The position numbers were made by a program, and so were the translations under genes. This document shows positions 54,520 to 62,239 of a stretch of DNA of 64,000 bases, piece by piece. The stretch lies in assembly GCA_028275925.1 (NCBI GenBank), contig JAPWTS010000001.1, positions 1-64,000 on the forward strand. Direction: 5' to 3'. Origin of the DNA: Thermofilales archaeon (GTDB lineage Archaea; Thermoproteota; Thermoprotei; Thermofilales; Thermofilaceae). Every line of letters starts with the position of its first letter. Position 1 is the first letter of the stretch. A model generated the notes under the pieces. The model was not told where the DNA came from. It did not search any database and was given only the letters and a program-made list of their open reading frames with translations.

Positions 54520-55113
54520 TTATTTAACCGTATCGTTCGCCGGCGCGGCTGGGCTCAACGCGATCTTGAGAGCCGCCAGCTCGTGCGGGGACAGCTTCCC
54601 CACGAAGCTGAAGTCCCCCAGGAGGACGCTGACCCTCGCCTCGTCCTCGTCCACTAGCTCGACTTGAACCCCCTCGCGCCGCAGCTCGGCGGCTACCCGC
54701 TTGGCGTCGGGGGGGTTCTGCCCCGCGTAGCCCAACCGCACTCGAAGGGGGAAGCCCAGCTCGCGCAGGTCCGCCACCAGCGAGCGCACCTCGGCAACGC
54801 TCCGTAGCACCCCGGTGTACGCCACCACCCCCTCGACCACGGCAGCAACGCCGATGTTCTTCTCGCCTAGGTCGACCCCGAGCGTGAGCGAGGTGGATCC
54901 GGTAAGGCGCGATGCCAGCCAGCACGCGAACGCGGCTTTAGGATGCCTTGAGGAGAGAATCCGGCGCGGCACTTCAACCCCTTCCACACCGAGCTCGACG
55001 AAGTCCGAGAGCCCCAGCTCGCGCAGGAGGCTGCACACCCGGTGCAGCGCGCGCGCCTCCCTCACGGCTAGGCGGAGGGGCTTCCGCCTCAGCTCGAGAG
55101 CGAGCGAGCGCAC
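54520..55113 (-). CDS. Predicted RNase H/RuvC-fold protein of unknown function
   Basis: From GTG 55113 the protein has 197 aa. A central strand SLTLGVDLGEKNIGVAAVVE (~92-111) is the RuvC/YqgF-type first beta strand with its Asp. The matching later parts are LRVRLGYAGQNPPDAKRVAA and VELVDEDEARVSVLLGDF, ending in ELAALKIALSP, like the last helix of a resolvase domain. The N-terminal ~85 residues are helical. It overlaps by 25 bases the upstream gene, whose product has a RecA-like fold. The 5' extension to 55293 lies inside that gene and is Gly/Arg/Pro-rich, so it is rejected. Nuclease function is inferred only from the fold. Confidence 0.68.
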   Translation of the reverse strand: MRSLALELRRKPLRLAVREARALHRVCSLLRELGLSDFVELGVEGVEVPRRILSSRHPKAAFACWLASRLTGSTSLTLGVDLGEKNIGVAAVVEGVVAYTGVLRSVAEVRSLVADLRELGFPLRVRLGYAGQNPPDAKRVAAELRREGVQVELVDEDEARVSVLLGDFSFVGKLSPHELAALKIALSPAAPANDTVK

Positions 55114-55712
55114 GCCCTCTCCACCTCCCCCGCATCGACCTCGGTCCTCCACAGCACGGTGAGAGGGTCGGCGAGGTCCCGCTCCTCCACCGTTAGAACG
55201 CTCTCGCTGACGGACGTGCGCAGGAGGCGGGGCCTCAACCGCCTCAGGTAGCGCAGCGCGAGCGGCCCCCCCGTCCTCGGATCCTCGCCGCACACGACGA
55301 TGGCTTTCCCGCCGCGCTCGGCGAACTCTCGGAGCAGTTCGATCTCCGTTAGCAGCATCCGCGCCACAACGCTCTCGCTGAGCGAGGCCCTGTAAGGTAC
55401 GAGGTTCGCGAGCAGCTCATCCACCACGATGGACCTCACGGCTCCGCGCTTCACCAACCCGGTGGCCTTTACCACTTCTAGCAGCTCGTCGTAGAAGGAC
55501 AGCGCGCGCCGGGCCGTCACCCATGCCGGTAGCACCTCCAAGCGGGCGTGCCGGCCGGCCCCTACGTACAAGCAAGGGCTGAAACGCGAGCACGCGAGGA
55601 GCGCGAGGCGCGTCCTCAGCGTGCCGGGCCCCCCGTAGATGGCCAGAGCCCCCCGCTCCTCGAGCATCCTCGCGATCAGCTCGAGGAGACCCGCGAGACT
55701 CCCCCGGCGCAT
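55089..55712 (-). CDS. RecA-fold-like protein with degenerate P-loop
   Basis: The 207 aa start like a small RecA/RadB-type ATPase: ERGALAIYGGPGTLRTRLAL (~19-38), where the Walker A position reads GGPGTLRT with no Lys, then a Walker B-like VRSIVVDELLANLVPY (~91-106) and AVERGG-type GGKAIVVCGEDPRT (~138). Loss of the P-loop Lys suggests a non-hydrolysing scaffold or a nucleotide sensor. It is transcribed before, and overlaps, the RNase H-fold gene. The family is not otherwise recognised. Confidence 0.65.
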   Translation of the reverse strand: MRRGSLAGLLELIARMLEERGALAIYGGPGTLRTRLALLACSRFSPCLYVGAGRHARLEVLPAWVTARRALSFYDELLEVVKATGLVKRGAVRSIVVDELLANLVPYRASLSESVVARMLLTEIELLREFAERGGKAIVVCGEDPRTGGPLALRYLRRLRPRLLRTSVSESVLTVEERDLADPLTVLWRTEVDAGEVERACARSLSS

Positions 55713-55718
55713 TCCCCG

Positions 55719-56090
55719 CTAGTAGCCCGTCTTCACGTAAGCGAGCGCGGCGACGAGGAGCGCCCCCACGATCAGCAGGACAGTGCCCGAGAGGACTCGG
55801 TACCTGGCCGCCGCCCTCGAACCCCTAGCGGCGTTGTACAGGGTGTAGGACCCCAGAACCATCATCGCGTACCCGAGGAAAACCAGCACCAGCTCCGTAA
55901 CGTTCTGCAGGTTCTGGCTCGGCACAGGCCCGATCCTCGACATCGCGGCGAGGAACTGGTTGGGGTCGTGCGACATCGTGTAAAGTATGTTGAACAAGCC
56001 GGATAGGAGGAGGAGCGCGGCCGCCACCGCCAGCGGCGCTAGGAGCTCCGGCCTCAGCAGCCTCTCCACCGCTTCAACGACCTTGGACAC
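55719..56090 (-). CDS. Unknown small membrane protein
   Basis: The 123 aa have three hydrophobic segments (LLAPLAVAAALLLLSGLFNI, LVLVFLGYAMMVLGSYTLY, VLLIVGALLVAALAYV) and a polar extracytoplasmic-type loop between the first two (~39-64). It begins the cluster that continues with the RecA-like, RNase H-like and zinc-ribbon genes, 6 bp from the RecA-like gene. No family is recognised. Confidence 0.65.
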   Translation of the reverse strand: MSKVVEAVERLLRPELLAPLAVAAALLLLSGLFNILYTMSHDPNQFLAAMSRIGPVPSQNLQNVTELVLVFLGYAMMVLGSYTLYNAARGSRAAARYRVLSGTVLLIVGALLVAALAYVKTGY

Positions 56091-56166
56091 GCGGTAGCTG
56101 CGCGCACTCCCCGATAAAAAGCTCTCGCGCCCAAGCCCGAAACCCAGCGGCTTCCAGAGCCTCGAG

Positions 56167-57021
56167 TCACGCCGCAGCAGCGAAAGCCAGCGTTCCCGTG
56201 AACATGGCGAGGAGCGTCGTTCGCCTCCCCTTCTCCGCCGTGGCTTTATCGCTGCGCAGGAGGAGGGTTGCGCTCACGTAGGCGAAGAGCGCGTCCGTCA
56301 CGGAAACCAACGCCGTGTAAGCTAGGAGCGCGCTCTCCTTGACGAGCGCCAGAGCGGCGACGCTGAGGGAGACGGCCGCCAGCAGCAGCGCGCTGGATAG
56401 CTTCGCCGCGTACGCGACGCCCTTCGTCGCGGCCACCGTGCGGACCCCCGCCCTAAGGTCCCCCTCTAAGTCGACGATCCCCTTCAGAACCTCCCTCCCT
56501 AGCGCCGCGAGGAAAGCCGTTAGAGTGAACAGGTAAGCTAGCAGCGGGATCCTCACCCCGCTCGCGACGGCCGCCCCGAAGAGGAAGGGCAGCGCGGTGT
56601 CCAGCGCCACCACCGCGTTGCCGGGGAAACCGGACTTCTTCAAGCGCGCGTTGTAAGCCATCCCGGTCAACACCGCGAGCGCCGCTATCAGGAAAGGCGC
56701 GGGGCCCAGCGCGGCAGCGAGAGCGCCGCCCAGCGCCAGGGAAAAGGCTCCGAGAGCGATCGCCTCCCTCAAGCTGACCTCGCCTTTTACAAGAGGCCTA
56801 TCGGGCGCGTTGACCCTGTCCTCTTCTAGGTTGAAGACGTCGTTGAACACGAAAAGCCCGACCTCGACCGCAACGGTGACGGCAGCCGCAAGCGCTAAGC
56901 GGTACATCTCCACGCTGAACCAGCCGCCGGCGCCCACCGCGCAGCCAACCGCTGTGGCGAAAGCCGCCATCACACCGTGCTCGATCCTCGCCAACCGGAG
57001 AAAGGCGCCGAGCTTCCCCAC
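56167..57021 (-). CDS. Digeranylgeranylglyceryl phosphate synthase (UbiA family)
   Basis: This membrane prenyltransferase adds the second geranylgeranyl chain in archaeal ether-lipid synthesis. The 284 aa have ~8-9 membrane segments and both Asp-rich sites: FNDVFNLEEDRVNAPDRPLV (~61-80) and LKGIVDLEGDLRAGVRTVA (~182-200). The start GTG 57021 is chosen because a TATA-like CTTTTATTG (about 57042-57050) lies ~25 bp before it. The longer frame would run through the tRNA gene. UbiA relatives with other prenyl acceptors are possible, but the archaeal lipid enzyme fits best. Mevalonate kinase is 2 kb away. Confidence 0.88.
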   Translation of the reverse strand: MGKLGAFLRLARIEHGVMAAFATAVGCAVGAGGWFSVEMYRLALAAAVTVAVEVGLFVFNDVFNLEEDRVNAPDRPLVKGEVSLREAIALGAFSLALGGALAAALGPAPFLIAALAVLTGMAYNARLKKSGFPGNAVVALDTALPFLFGAAVASGVRIPLLAYLFTLTAFLAALGREVLKGIVDLEGDLRAGVRTVAATKGVAYAAKLSSALLLAAVSLSVAALALVKESALLAYTALVSVTDALFAYVSATLLLRSDKATAEKGRRTTLLAMFTGTLAFAAAA

Positions 57022-57085
57022 GCGAAAGCCCGCGCGCGGGAACAATAAAAGCGCTGCGCAAATAGCGCGTTGCGCAGGAGCGTGG

Positions 57086-57215
57086 TGGGCCCGCCGGGAT
57101 TCGAACCCGGGACCTCGGTGGGGGCGAATCCCCCTCTCCCGCGCTCCCAGCCACGTAGCGCCTGTAAGGCTTGCGCCCCCCGCGGGTGGGCGCCCCACCG
57201 CTAGGCTACGGGCCG
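57086..57215 (-). tRNA. tRNA-Pro(GGG), probably with two introns and a C1-C72 mismatch
   Basis: The 3' half is clear: T-arm CCGGG-TTCGAAT-CCCGG, acceptor CGGGCCC, discriminator A and encoded CCA (57083-57085). The D-arm TAGCCTAGCGG is near the 5' end. The only loop with U33 and a good context is CTGGGAG, giving anticodon GGG (Pro) with stem GTGG/CCAC. That requires a canonical 37/38 intron of ~22 nt and another of ~35 nt in the 5' half before the anticodon stem. Position 1 is C, facing C72. A 12-base sequence (plus-strand GCTTGCGCCCCC) occurs both in the first intron and just before the gene. The identity rests on this reconstruction. Confidence 0.68.
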
Positions 57216-57233
57216 GTCGCTTGCGCCCCCGCC

Positions 57234-57272
57234 GGGGTTAAAAGTTTTGCTAGGGGAGGGGCGGGCTTCCCG
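57234..57272 (-). promoter_or_regulatory. tRNA-Pro promoter with shared upstream element
   Basis: On the plus strand GGGGTTAAAAGTTTTGCT is followed by GGGGAGGGGCGGGCTTCCC and GC. The TATA-like box on the minus strand (ACTTTTAACCCC) lies ~25 bp before the tRNA 5' end. Nearly the same ~40 bp precede tRNA-Gly at 60154-60195. Confidence 0.6.
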
Positions 57273-57609
57273 CGGGCTCGAGCAGCCTCCTTGTCACGGG
57301 TCCACCCCACCTCGGCTCTATCTTTCTCTTCTCGGCGAGCTCCCTCAGGGTGCTCCTCCACTCGAGAGAGTTCGGCGAGCTTCAGCACCGCGCGCGAGAG
57401 CCCTCCTCGACCTCTCCAGCAGCTCGTCGAGCATAGTTTGCACCGCGTCTGTGGTACCGCTTGCCCTCGGGCCCCGCCCCCCAGCCCTCGGGGGCTGGGG
57501 TGTGGCGCGCCGAGAGATTACAGCCCGCGATCGACGCGTGGAGCCCCAAGTCGCCATTCGCTTGAGCAGAAGAAAACAGTTTTTGGGCAGGCTTGCGCGC
57601 TCCTCCGCG
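57241..57609. other. Gene-poor stretch upstream of the GNAT gene
   Basis: Besides the tRNA-Pro promoter it holds a strong 9-bp hairpin (57479-57500, CCCCAGCCC and GGGCTGGGG around TCGG). On the minus strand there are short protein-like fragments in different frames (for example TMLDELLERSRRA, VLKLAELSRVEEH and STLRELAEKRKIEPRWGG). These may be a decayed gene. No intact gene is supported. Confidence 0.35.
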
Positions 57610-57903
57610 ATGGAGGTCGTCCACGAGCCTGAGCGGAGTAGGTTCGCTGTTCACCTGGCGCCCGGAGCCTACGCTTTCCTCAGGTACGAGATCCGAGGGA
57701 AGACGGTGTACATCAAGACCGTGTACACTCCACCCGAATTCAGGGGGAGGGGGGTGGCGACCCGCTTGATGGAGACCGCGCTCAAGTGGGTCGAGGAGAA
57801 TGGCTACAAGGTTGTCCCCGTGTGCAGCTTCGCGGCGAGCTTCTTCGAGAAGCACCCTGAGTGGCGCCGCCTGCTCGACGAGAGCGCGCTAGCGGAAGCT
57901 TAG
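57610..57903 (+). CDS. GNAT-like N-acetyltransferase (COG2388/YidJ type)
   Basis: This is a compact GNAT of 97 aa: FAVHLAPGAYAFLRYEIRGK, the acyl-CoA-binding TPPEFRGRGVATRLMETAL (~44-62) and GYKVVPVCSFAASFFEKHPE, the C-terminal signature of the small YidJ-like branch. The ATG at 57610 is the family start; long in-frame sequence upstream is Arg/Pro/Ser-rich and not coding. The substrate is unknown. Its end overlaps the convergent 2H phosphoesterase gene by 15 bases. Confidence 0.87.
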   Translation: MEVVHEPERSRFAVHLAPGAYAFLRYEIRGKTVYIKTVYTPPEFRGRGVATRLMETALKWVEENGYKVVPVCSFAASFFEKHPEWRRLLDESALAEA

Positions 57904-58404
57904 CCCGAGCACGGGCCTCACGCGGCCCGCTTCAGCCTCCATGAGGAGGAGCTCGCGGAGCTCTACGGTCTCGCTCACCGATCTGCTGGCTCTCACAGCC
58001 CGCGAAACGCTCCTGTACAGCTCGAGCGACGGTTTCAGCCTAGTGAAGGCGATGGAAACATGGGGCTTGAAGTCGCTGTACCTGTCGCGGTGCGCGCCGA
58101 GAGCTCTTAAGACCTCGGTTCGCAAGCGCTGGAGGGCGCCAACGCCCTCCGCGGTGGGCACCGCCGCCAGGTAGCGCGCCCTGCTCCTCGAGGGGAAGGC
58201 CTCGAGCCCCTTGAACGTCACCGTAAGCGGCCGGAGCGGGGGCAGCAACTCGAGCCTCTCGCGGAGCTCGCCGGCGCGCACGCGGTCGCCCAAGTACACG
58301 AGCGTGAGGTGCCTCTGCTCCGGCGGTATCGGGGTGAAACCCGGGGGAACGAACCTGTCGAACGCCCTGAGCGGAGCGAGGAAACCGACGAAGTACGTTG
58401 TCAC
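57889..58404 (-). CDS. thpR: RNA 2',3'-cyclic phosphodiesterase, 2H (LigT/ThpR) family
   Basis: It opens 2',3'-cyclic phosphates on RNA ends, possibly tRNA half-molecules from intron splicing. The 171 aa show both catalytic H-x-T/S motifs, EQRHLTLVYLGDR (~29-41) and FKPHVSIAFTRLK (~111-123). It starts 4 bases inside the upstream unknown gene, so the two are probably cotranscribed. Confidence 0.9.
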   Translation of the reverse strand: MTTYFVGFLAPLRAFDRFVPPGFTPIPPEQRHLTLVYLGDRVRAGELRERLELLPPLRPLTVTFKGLEAFPSRSRARYLAAVPTAEGVGALQRLRTEVLRALGAHRDRYSDFKPHVSIAFTRLKPSLELYRSVSRAVRASRSVSETVELRELLLMEAEAGRVRPVLGLSFR

Positions 58405-59000
58405 CGAATCACCAAGGGGAGCAGCCTCTCTTTGACCAGCTCGATCAGCTCTTCATCCGTCAGCTTGGAGTATGCCACCACGGAGAGGCGGTCGCTGACG
58501 CCGAGCAGAACCCCGCTCTCGTCCTCGAACACTGCGTACTTCACCTCGCTGAGCTGCGTGAGCTCCCTGTAAACGTCGGTGTCCGAGACCGCGTCCCCCG
58601 TGAGCATCACCCTCCTCAACCCGGGCACCCTCACCATGCCGAAGACCACCAGCTTCACAACGCGCCCCTCGCAGAGCCCGCTGATCCTGCGAGATGGCAC
58701 CTCGACCTCGCGCGCGTCGAGCCCCGCCGCCTCGGCTACCCCCGCTGCCACTCTGCGGGCGAGCTTTTTGCCGGCCGCCACGATCAGGTAGAGCTTCCCC
58801 TTGAAGCTGAACACCTCGAACACCACCGCGCGCCCGGCGAGCTCCGCAACGCCCCTCAGGCTCAGGCCGCCGCTCTCCGTCAAAGTAAGCTTAGCGCCGG
58901 CCGCCTCCGCGCCGGGCTTCAAGGCCTCGCGCAGCAGGGGCAGCTTGTCGGCCTCCCCCAGCTCGTAAACCTTGCAAGCGCTCGGCATCTCCTGCTCCAC
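58401..59000 (-). CDS. Unknown conserved-looking protein
   Basis: The 199-aa protein is not recognised. It has an alternating beta/alpha pattern: AVVFEVFSFKGKLYLIVAAG, VVKLVVFGMVRVPGLRRVML and YAVFEDESGVLLGVSDRLSV are strand-rich, and it ends in a helix (DEELIELVKERLLPL). It overlaps thpR by 4 bases and is divergent from mevalonate kinase. Confidence 0.6.
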   Translation of the reverse strand: MEQEMPSACKVYELGEADKLPLLREALKPGAEAAGAKLTLTESGGLSLRGVAELAGRAVVFEVFSFKGKLYLIVAAGKKLARRVAAGVAEAAGLDAREVEVPSRRISGLCEGRVVKLVVFGMVRVPGLRRVMLTGDAVSDTDVYRELTQLSEVKYAVFEDESGVLLGVSDRLSVVAYSKLTDEELIELVKERLLPLVIR

Positions 59001-59078
59001 CTTCGATACGCGCTAAATAAACGCATCCGTCGAAAAGCGCGCCAGCAAGGCTTAAGCTCCACCCTTCTCGAAACCCCC

Positions 59079-60035
59079 GTGAAAGCTTCCGCCAGCGCGC
59101 CGGGCAAGGTGATACTGGTCGGCGAGCACTTCGTCGTGGAGGGGAGCCCTGCTATCGCGGTCGCCGTGGACGTGAGAGCCCGCGCGACCGCCGAAGCGGC
59201 GGAGGGGGATCTCGTGACGATCTCTTCGCGCGAGCTGGGCGAAGCCTCGTTCGGACCCGGCGCCGGCGGGGGGCCGCTGTACCCGGTTTACGTGGCGGTC
59301 CAGGAGATCTTCAAGCGCGCCGGCCGGCGGGCGGGGCTCAGGCTAACAATCGAGTCCGACATACCCCCCGGCGCCGGCATGGGTTCCTCGGCCGCCGTGG
59401 CGGCGGCGGCTGCGGCGGCAACCGCCAGGCTACTCGGCCTGCCGCTGTCCCCCGATGAGATCGCGCAAGCCGCTCTAGCGGCCGAAACGATCGTCCACGG
59501 GAAGCCCAGCGGTATCGACCCCGCTGTGACATCGTACGGGGGCGCGATATACTTCAAGAGAGGCGCGAAGCCCGAGAGGATAAGCGCCGACTTCGGGCGC
59601 GTGCGCCTCGTACTCGCCGACAGCGGGATCCAGCGGTCGACGGGGGCGCTCGTCGCCAGAGTCCTCGAGACCAAGAGGAGGCACCCCGAGGTCCTCGAGC
59701 CGCTTTACAAGGCAGCGGCCAACCTGGCGGAGAAGGCGAGGAGCGCGCTCGAGAGGGGGGACTTCGCGACCGTGGGCGAGCTCATGAACATAAACCACGG
59801 GATGCTCAGCGCCCTAGGAGTCTCGAACGCGAAGCTCGAGGAGCTAGTGTACGCCGCGAGAGAAGCCGGGGCCCTAGGCGCGAAGATCACGGGGGCCGGG
59901 GGAGGGGGGATGATCGTGGCGCTCTGCTGGAGTGAGGACGCGGAGCGCGTAGCCCGAGCGCTGAGCGGCATCGCAGCGCGCACCATAGTAGCCCCAGTAA
60001 GCGAGAAGGGCGCGACCTCCACCCTAGAAGGCTAG
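59079..60035 (+). CDS. mvk: Mevalonate kinase
   Basis: This GHMP kinase of isoprenoid synthesis feeds archaeal lipids. The 318 aa have ASAPGKVILVGEHFVVEGSP (~4-23), the ATP loop PPGAGMGSSAAVAAA (~99-113), GKPSGIDPAVTSYGGAIYF with the catalytic Asp (~142-160) and KITGAGGGGMIVAL near the C-terminus. The GTG at 59079 starts the family sequence. A TATA-like GCTTAAGC (about 59050-59057) predicts a leaderless transcript. The very long in-frame extension upstream is noncoding shadow of the opposite gene. Confidence 0.94.
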   Translation: MKASASAPGKVILVGEHFVVEGSPAIAVAVDVRARATAEAAEGDLVTISSRELGEASFGPGAGGGPLYPVYVAVQEIFKRAGRRAGLRLTIESDIPPGAGMGSSAAVAAAAAAATARLLGLPLSPDEIAQAALAAETIVHGKPSGIDPAVTSYGGAIYFKRGAKPERISADFGRVRLVLADSGIQRSTGALVARVLETKRRHPEVLEPLYKAAANLAEKARSALERGDFATVGELMNINHGMLSALGVSNAKLEELVYAAREAGALGAKITGAGGGGMIVALCWSEDAERVARALSGIAARTIVAPVSEKGATSTLEG

Positions 60036-60040
60036 CGTGG

Positions 60041-60134
<94 letters not shown>

Positions 60135-60153
60135 CGAGGTGAGGGGTCAAAGG

Positions 60154-60195
60154 GGGGTTAAAGGTTTTGCTGTGCAGGGAGGGGCGGGCTTCTCG
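60154..60195 (-). promoter_or_regulatory. tRNA-Gly promoter with element shared with tRNA-Pro
   Basis: Plus-strand GGGGGTTAAAGGTTTTGCT, then GGGAGGGGCGGGCTTCTCGC, closely matches 57234-57272. The TATA-like box lies ~25 bp before the tRNA 5' end, so the precursor has almost no leader. Confidence 0.55.
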
Positions 60196-60266
60196 CAAGC
60201 TTTAGTCAGCCGCGCGGTAACCGCCCAGCGGGGTAACCGCTTGACGAGGGGGTGCTCGGGAGGTGG

Positions 60267-60399
60267 TGCCGGGGCCGGGATTTGAACCCGGGTTAACCGG
60301 ATTTTAGGCCCGCCGGGCATCCTATCCCCGGGCCGGACGATTATGAGTTTCGCCCGCAGCGCGCGTCCGGCGCCCTCGACCAGGCTAGGCGACCCCGGC
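60267..60399 (-). tRNA. tRNA-Met(CAT), elongator type, with two introns
   Basis: Removal of 18 nt just before U33 (or 31/32) and 39 nt at the canonical 37/38 site gives a perfect 76-nt tRNA: acceptor GCCGGGG/CCCCGGC, D-stem GCCT/GGGC, anticodon stem CCGGA/TCCGG with loop CTCATAA, and T-arm CCGGG/CCCGG. Discriminator A and CCA (60264-60266) are encoded. The acceptor differs from archaeal initiator tRNAs; elongator Met is likely, and Ile2 (CAT read as AUA) cannot be excluded. The TATA-like GGGTTTAAAGGG lies about 60420-60431. Confidence 0.92.
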
Positions 60400-60589
60400 T
60401 CGGCCGTAAAGCGGGTTGCCCCCTTTAAACCCTTCGCTGCGCGGCGTCGCTCAGCCGCGCGGATGGTGGGGTCGGTTTAACTAGGTTCAATCACGTGCTC
60501 ATCTGACCCTCTTCTCTTCATCCCTCGCGATCCTGCGAGCCAGTGCAATTAAGCTTTCACCGCGCGGCCGCTCCGCGCGCTTCGGCCAG

Positions 60590-61807
60590 CTAGAGCTCGA
60601 CTCGCGCCACTTGCGAGAGCACTTTCTCGCGGAGCTTCTGGGGCGGCTCAGGCTCCGCCTTCAGAACCCCTTTCTCCATGACCTTCTCCAGGAGCGGTTG
60701 CATGGGCTTGCCGCACTTCGGGCAGCTGGGCCGCGGCTCTCCCGCCAGCGTCACCAGGTCTGTGAGGCAGTCCCAGCACCGGTAGACCTGCTTCCGCCCG
60801 CTCAGCTTCCCCCTTTTGGCGATGGGTTTCCACTCGCCGTCCACCTTCACGGCTACGATGTCCATCGCGTAGTCGATGAAGGGCGCGTTGGCTATCGCCG
60901 ACCCCACGCCGAACACGTCGGCGCCGGCTTCGGCGAGCTTTGGTATAGTGTATTCGTCGAGCCCGCCTGAGACTACGATTCGCACGCCTCTAAAGCCGGC
61001 CGCCTCGAGCTTCCACTTGACCTCCCTGACGATCGCCGCCATGTCGCCCCTCCTGCTGCCGGGGGTGTCCAGCCTGACCCCCCACAGCTTGCTCCCGAGG
61101 AGCTTTGCCGCGGCCATCGACTCCTCCACTTCGTCCCAGAAGGTGTCAGCGAGCACTACGCGCGGGATCCCGGGCTCCACGTGCTTGTCGAAAGCCAGCC
61201 AAGCCAGCGTGTGGTCCCCTTTGACAGCCCTGAAGACGATCATGAGGCTGTGGGGCATGGTGCCGGAGGGGGTTATGCCGAGCAGCTCAGCTCCCTTGAC
61301 GCACGACACGCCGTCGCAGCCGCCGACGTACGCGTAGTAGTCCACGAAGGGGGCTATGGCGGGGTGGGTTCGGCGCGCGCCGAAGGACAGGACGAGCTTG
61401 TTGCCCGCGGCTTTTTTGACGCGCGCGGCCTTCGTGGCCACCCCGGACGCGGCGGCTAGGAAGCCTAGGAGCGCGGTCTCGTAGAGCGCGAACTCGCCGT
61501 ACGGGCCTTCGATCGCCATCACGGGTATCCTGTAGCCCCTCGCGTCGTTCTGGCGCACCAGCGTTCCTTCGGGCAGCGAGTAGACGTCGACGCCCTTGCC
61601 CTCCAGCAGCTTGAGAACCTCCCTCAAGCCGGCGTACACAGCCCAGCCGTAGCCGCTGGGGAGCGCGCTGATCGTGATTTCAGCGTGAACTTCAACGCGA
61701 TCGAGCCCCTCGCCTTTCAGCACCTTCAGCGTCCGCTCGAAGTACACGTCCGTGGTTCTCGCGCCCCTCACGTCTTCCGGCGTCGCCCACAGGAAGGGCT
61801 CTTCCAT
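60590..61807 (-). CDS. Nicotinate phosphoribosyltransferase
   Basis: It makes nicotinate mononucleotide for NAD salvage. The 405 aa show TTDVYFERTLKVLKGEGLD, the SFGARRTHPAIAPFVD substrate region (~141-156), RLDTPGSRRGD (~245) and the phosphate-binding VSGGLDEYTIPKLAEAGADV and FGVGSAIANAPF. A C-terminal zinc-ribbon-like CWDCLTDLV...CPKCGKPM (~345-370) is typical of archaeal forms. The 190 bp before the tRNA-Met promoter (60413-60589) hold no supported gene. Confidence 0.92.
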   Translation of the reverse strand: MEEPFLWATPEDVRGARTTDVYFERTLKVLKGEGLDRVEVHAEITISALPSGYGWAVYAGLREVLKLLEGKGVDVYSLPEGTLVRQNDARGYRIPVMAIEGPYGEFALYETALLGFLAAASGVATKAARVKKAAGNKLVLSFGARRTHPAIAPFVDYYAYVGGCDGVSCVKGAELLGITPSGTMPHSLMIVFRAVKGDHTLAWLAFDKHVEPGIPRVVLADTFWDEVEESMAAAKLLGSKLWGVRLDTPGSRRGDMAAIVREVKWKLEAAGFRGVRIVVSGGLDEYTIPKLAEAGADVFGVGSAIANAPFIDYAMDIVAVKVDGEWKPIAKRGKLSGRKQVYRCWDCLTDLVTLAGEPRPSCPKCGKPMQPLLEKVMEKGVLKAEPEPPQKLREKVLSQVARVEL

Positions 61808-61854
61808 CGTCGCGCCTCACGGACGAGGATTCTTGGGTTTTTCGCGCTGCTCGA

Positions 61855-62136
61855 TCAAGTGGCACCCGGCGAATCGAACCCCGCGCCGGCCGCGCGCGTT
61901 CCGCGGAGGAAGCTTTGGTTCAGGTAGAGCAGCACCCTCCTACCGTTCCGCTCCTCCCTGACCAACCCCAGGCGCTGGAGTATGAGCAGGTGCCCCGAGA
62001 GGGTGCCCGCTCCCACCCCAAGCTCGCGCGCGAGCTGCCTGATGCTAATCCCTGGGTTCTCCATCAGTATCAGCACGATCCTCCTCCTGATCGGGTTGCT
62101 GAGCGCTTCTCTAACGCTCAGTATCTTGCTCGGCAC
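61855..62136 (-). CDS. ArsR-like winged-helix transcription regulator
   Basis: The 93-aa protein is nearly all winged helix: LSNPIRRRIVLILMENPGIS, IRQLARELGVGAGTLSGHLL (recognition helix) and GLVREERNGRRVLLYLN (wing). No metal-binding cysteines are present. A TATA-like GATATATGG (about 62158-62166) predicts a leaderless GTG start. It is adjacent to element R4, which is transcribed away from it. Confidence 0.8.
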   Translation of the reverse strand: MPSKILSVREALSNPIRRRIVLILMENPGISIRQLARELGVGAGTLSGHLLILQRLGLVREERNGRRVLLYLNQSFLRGTRAAGAGFDSPGAT

Positions 62137-62239
62137 CGGGGGAGCGCGCGCACGCGCGCCATATATCCTTTACGCGCTAACGCGCCTCTTCTTCAGCTTA
62201 AAGTTTTAGCGCTGGCACGTGGTTATTCTCTTTCCGCGT

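Noticed and set aside
57022-57198. N-terminal extension of the DGGGP synthase into the tRNA-Pro gene
   Set aside because: It would translate the tRNA sequence; a TATA-like box and GTG 57021 give the family start.
58398-59078. A longer N-terminus of mevalonate kinase
   Set aside because: The upstream frame is the mirror of the opposite-strand gene at 58401-59000; the family sequence begins at GTG 59079, next to a TATA-like box.
61860-61890. tRNA-like GCGAATCGAACCCCGC at the end of the ArsR-like gene
   Set aside because: Only a partial T-arm resemblance; no matching acceptor or anticodon arm was found.
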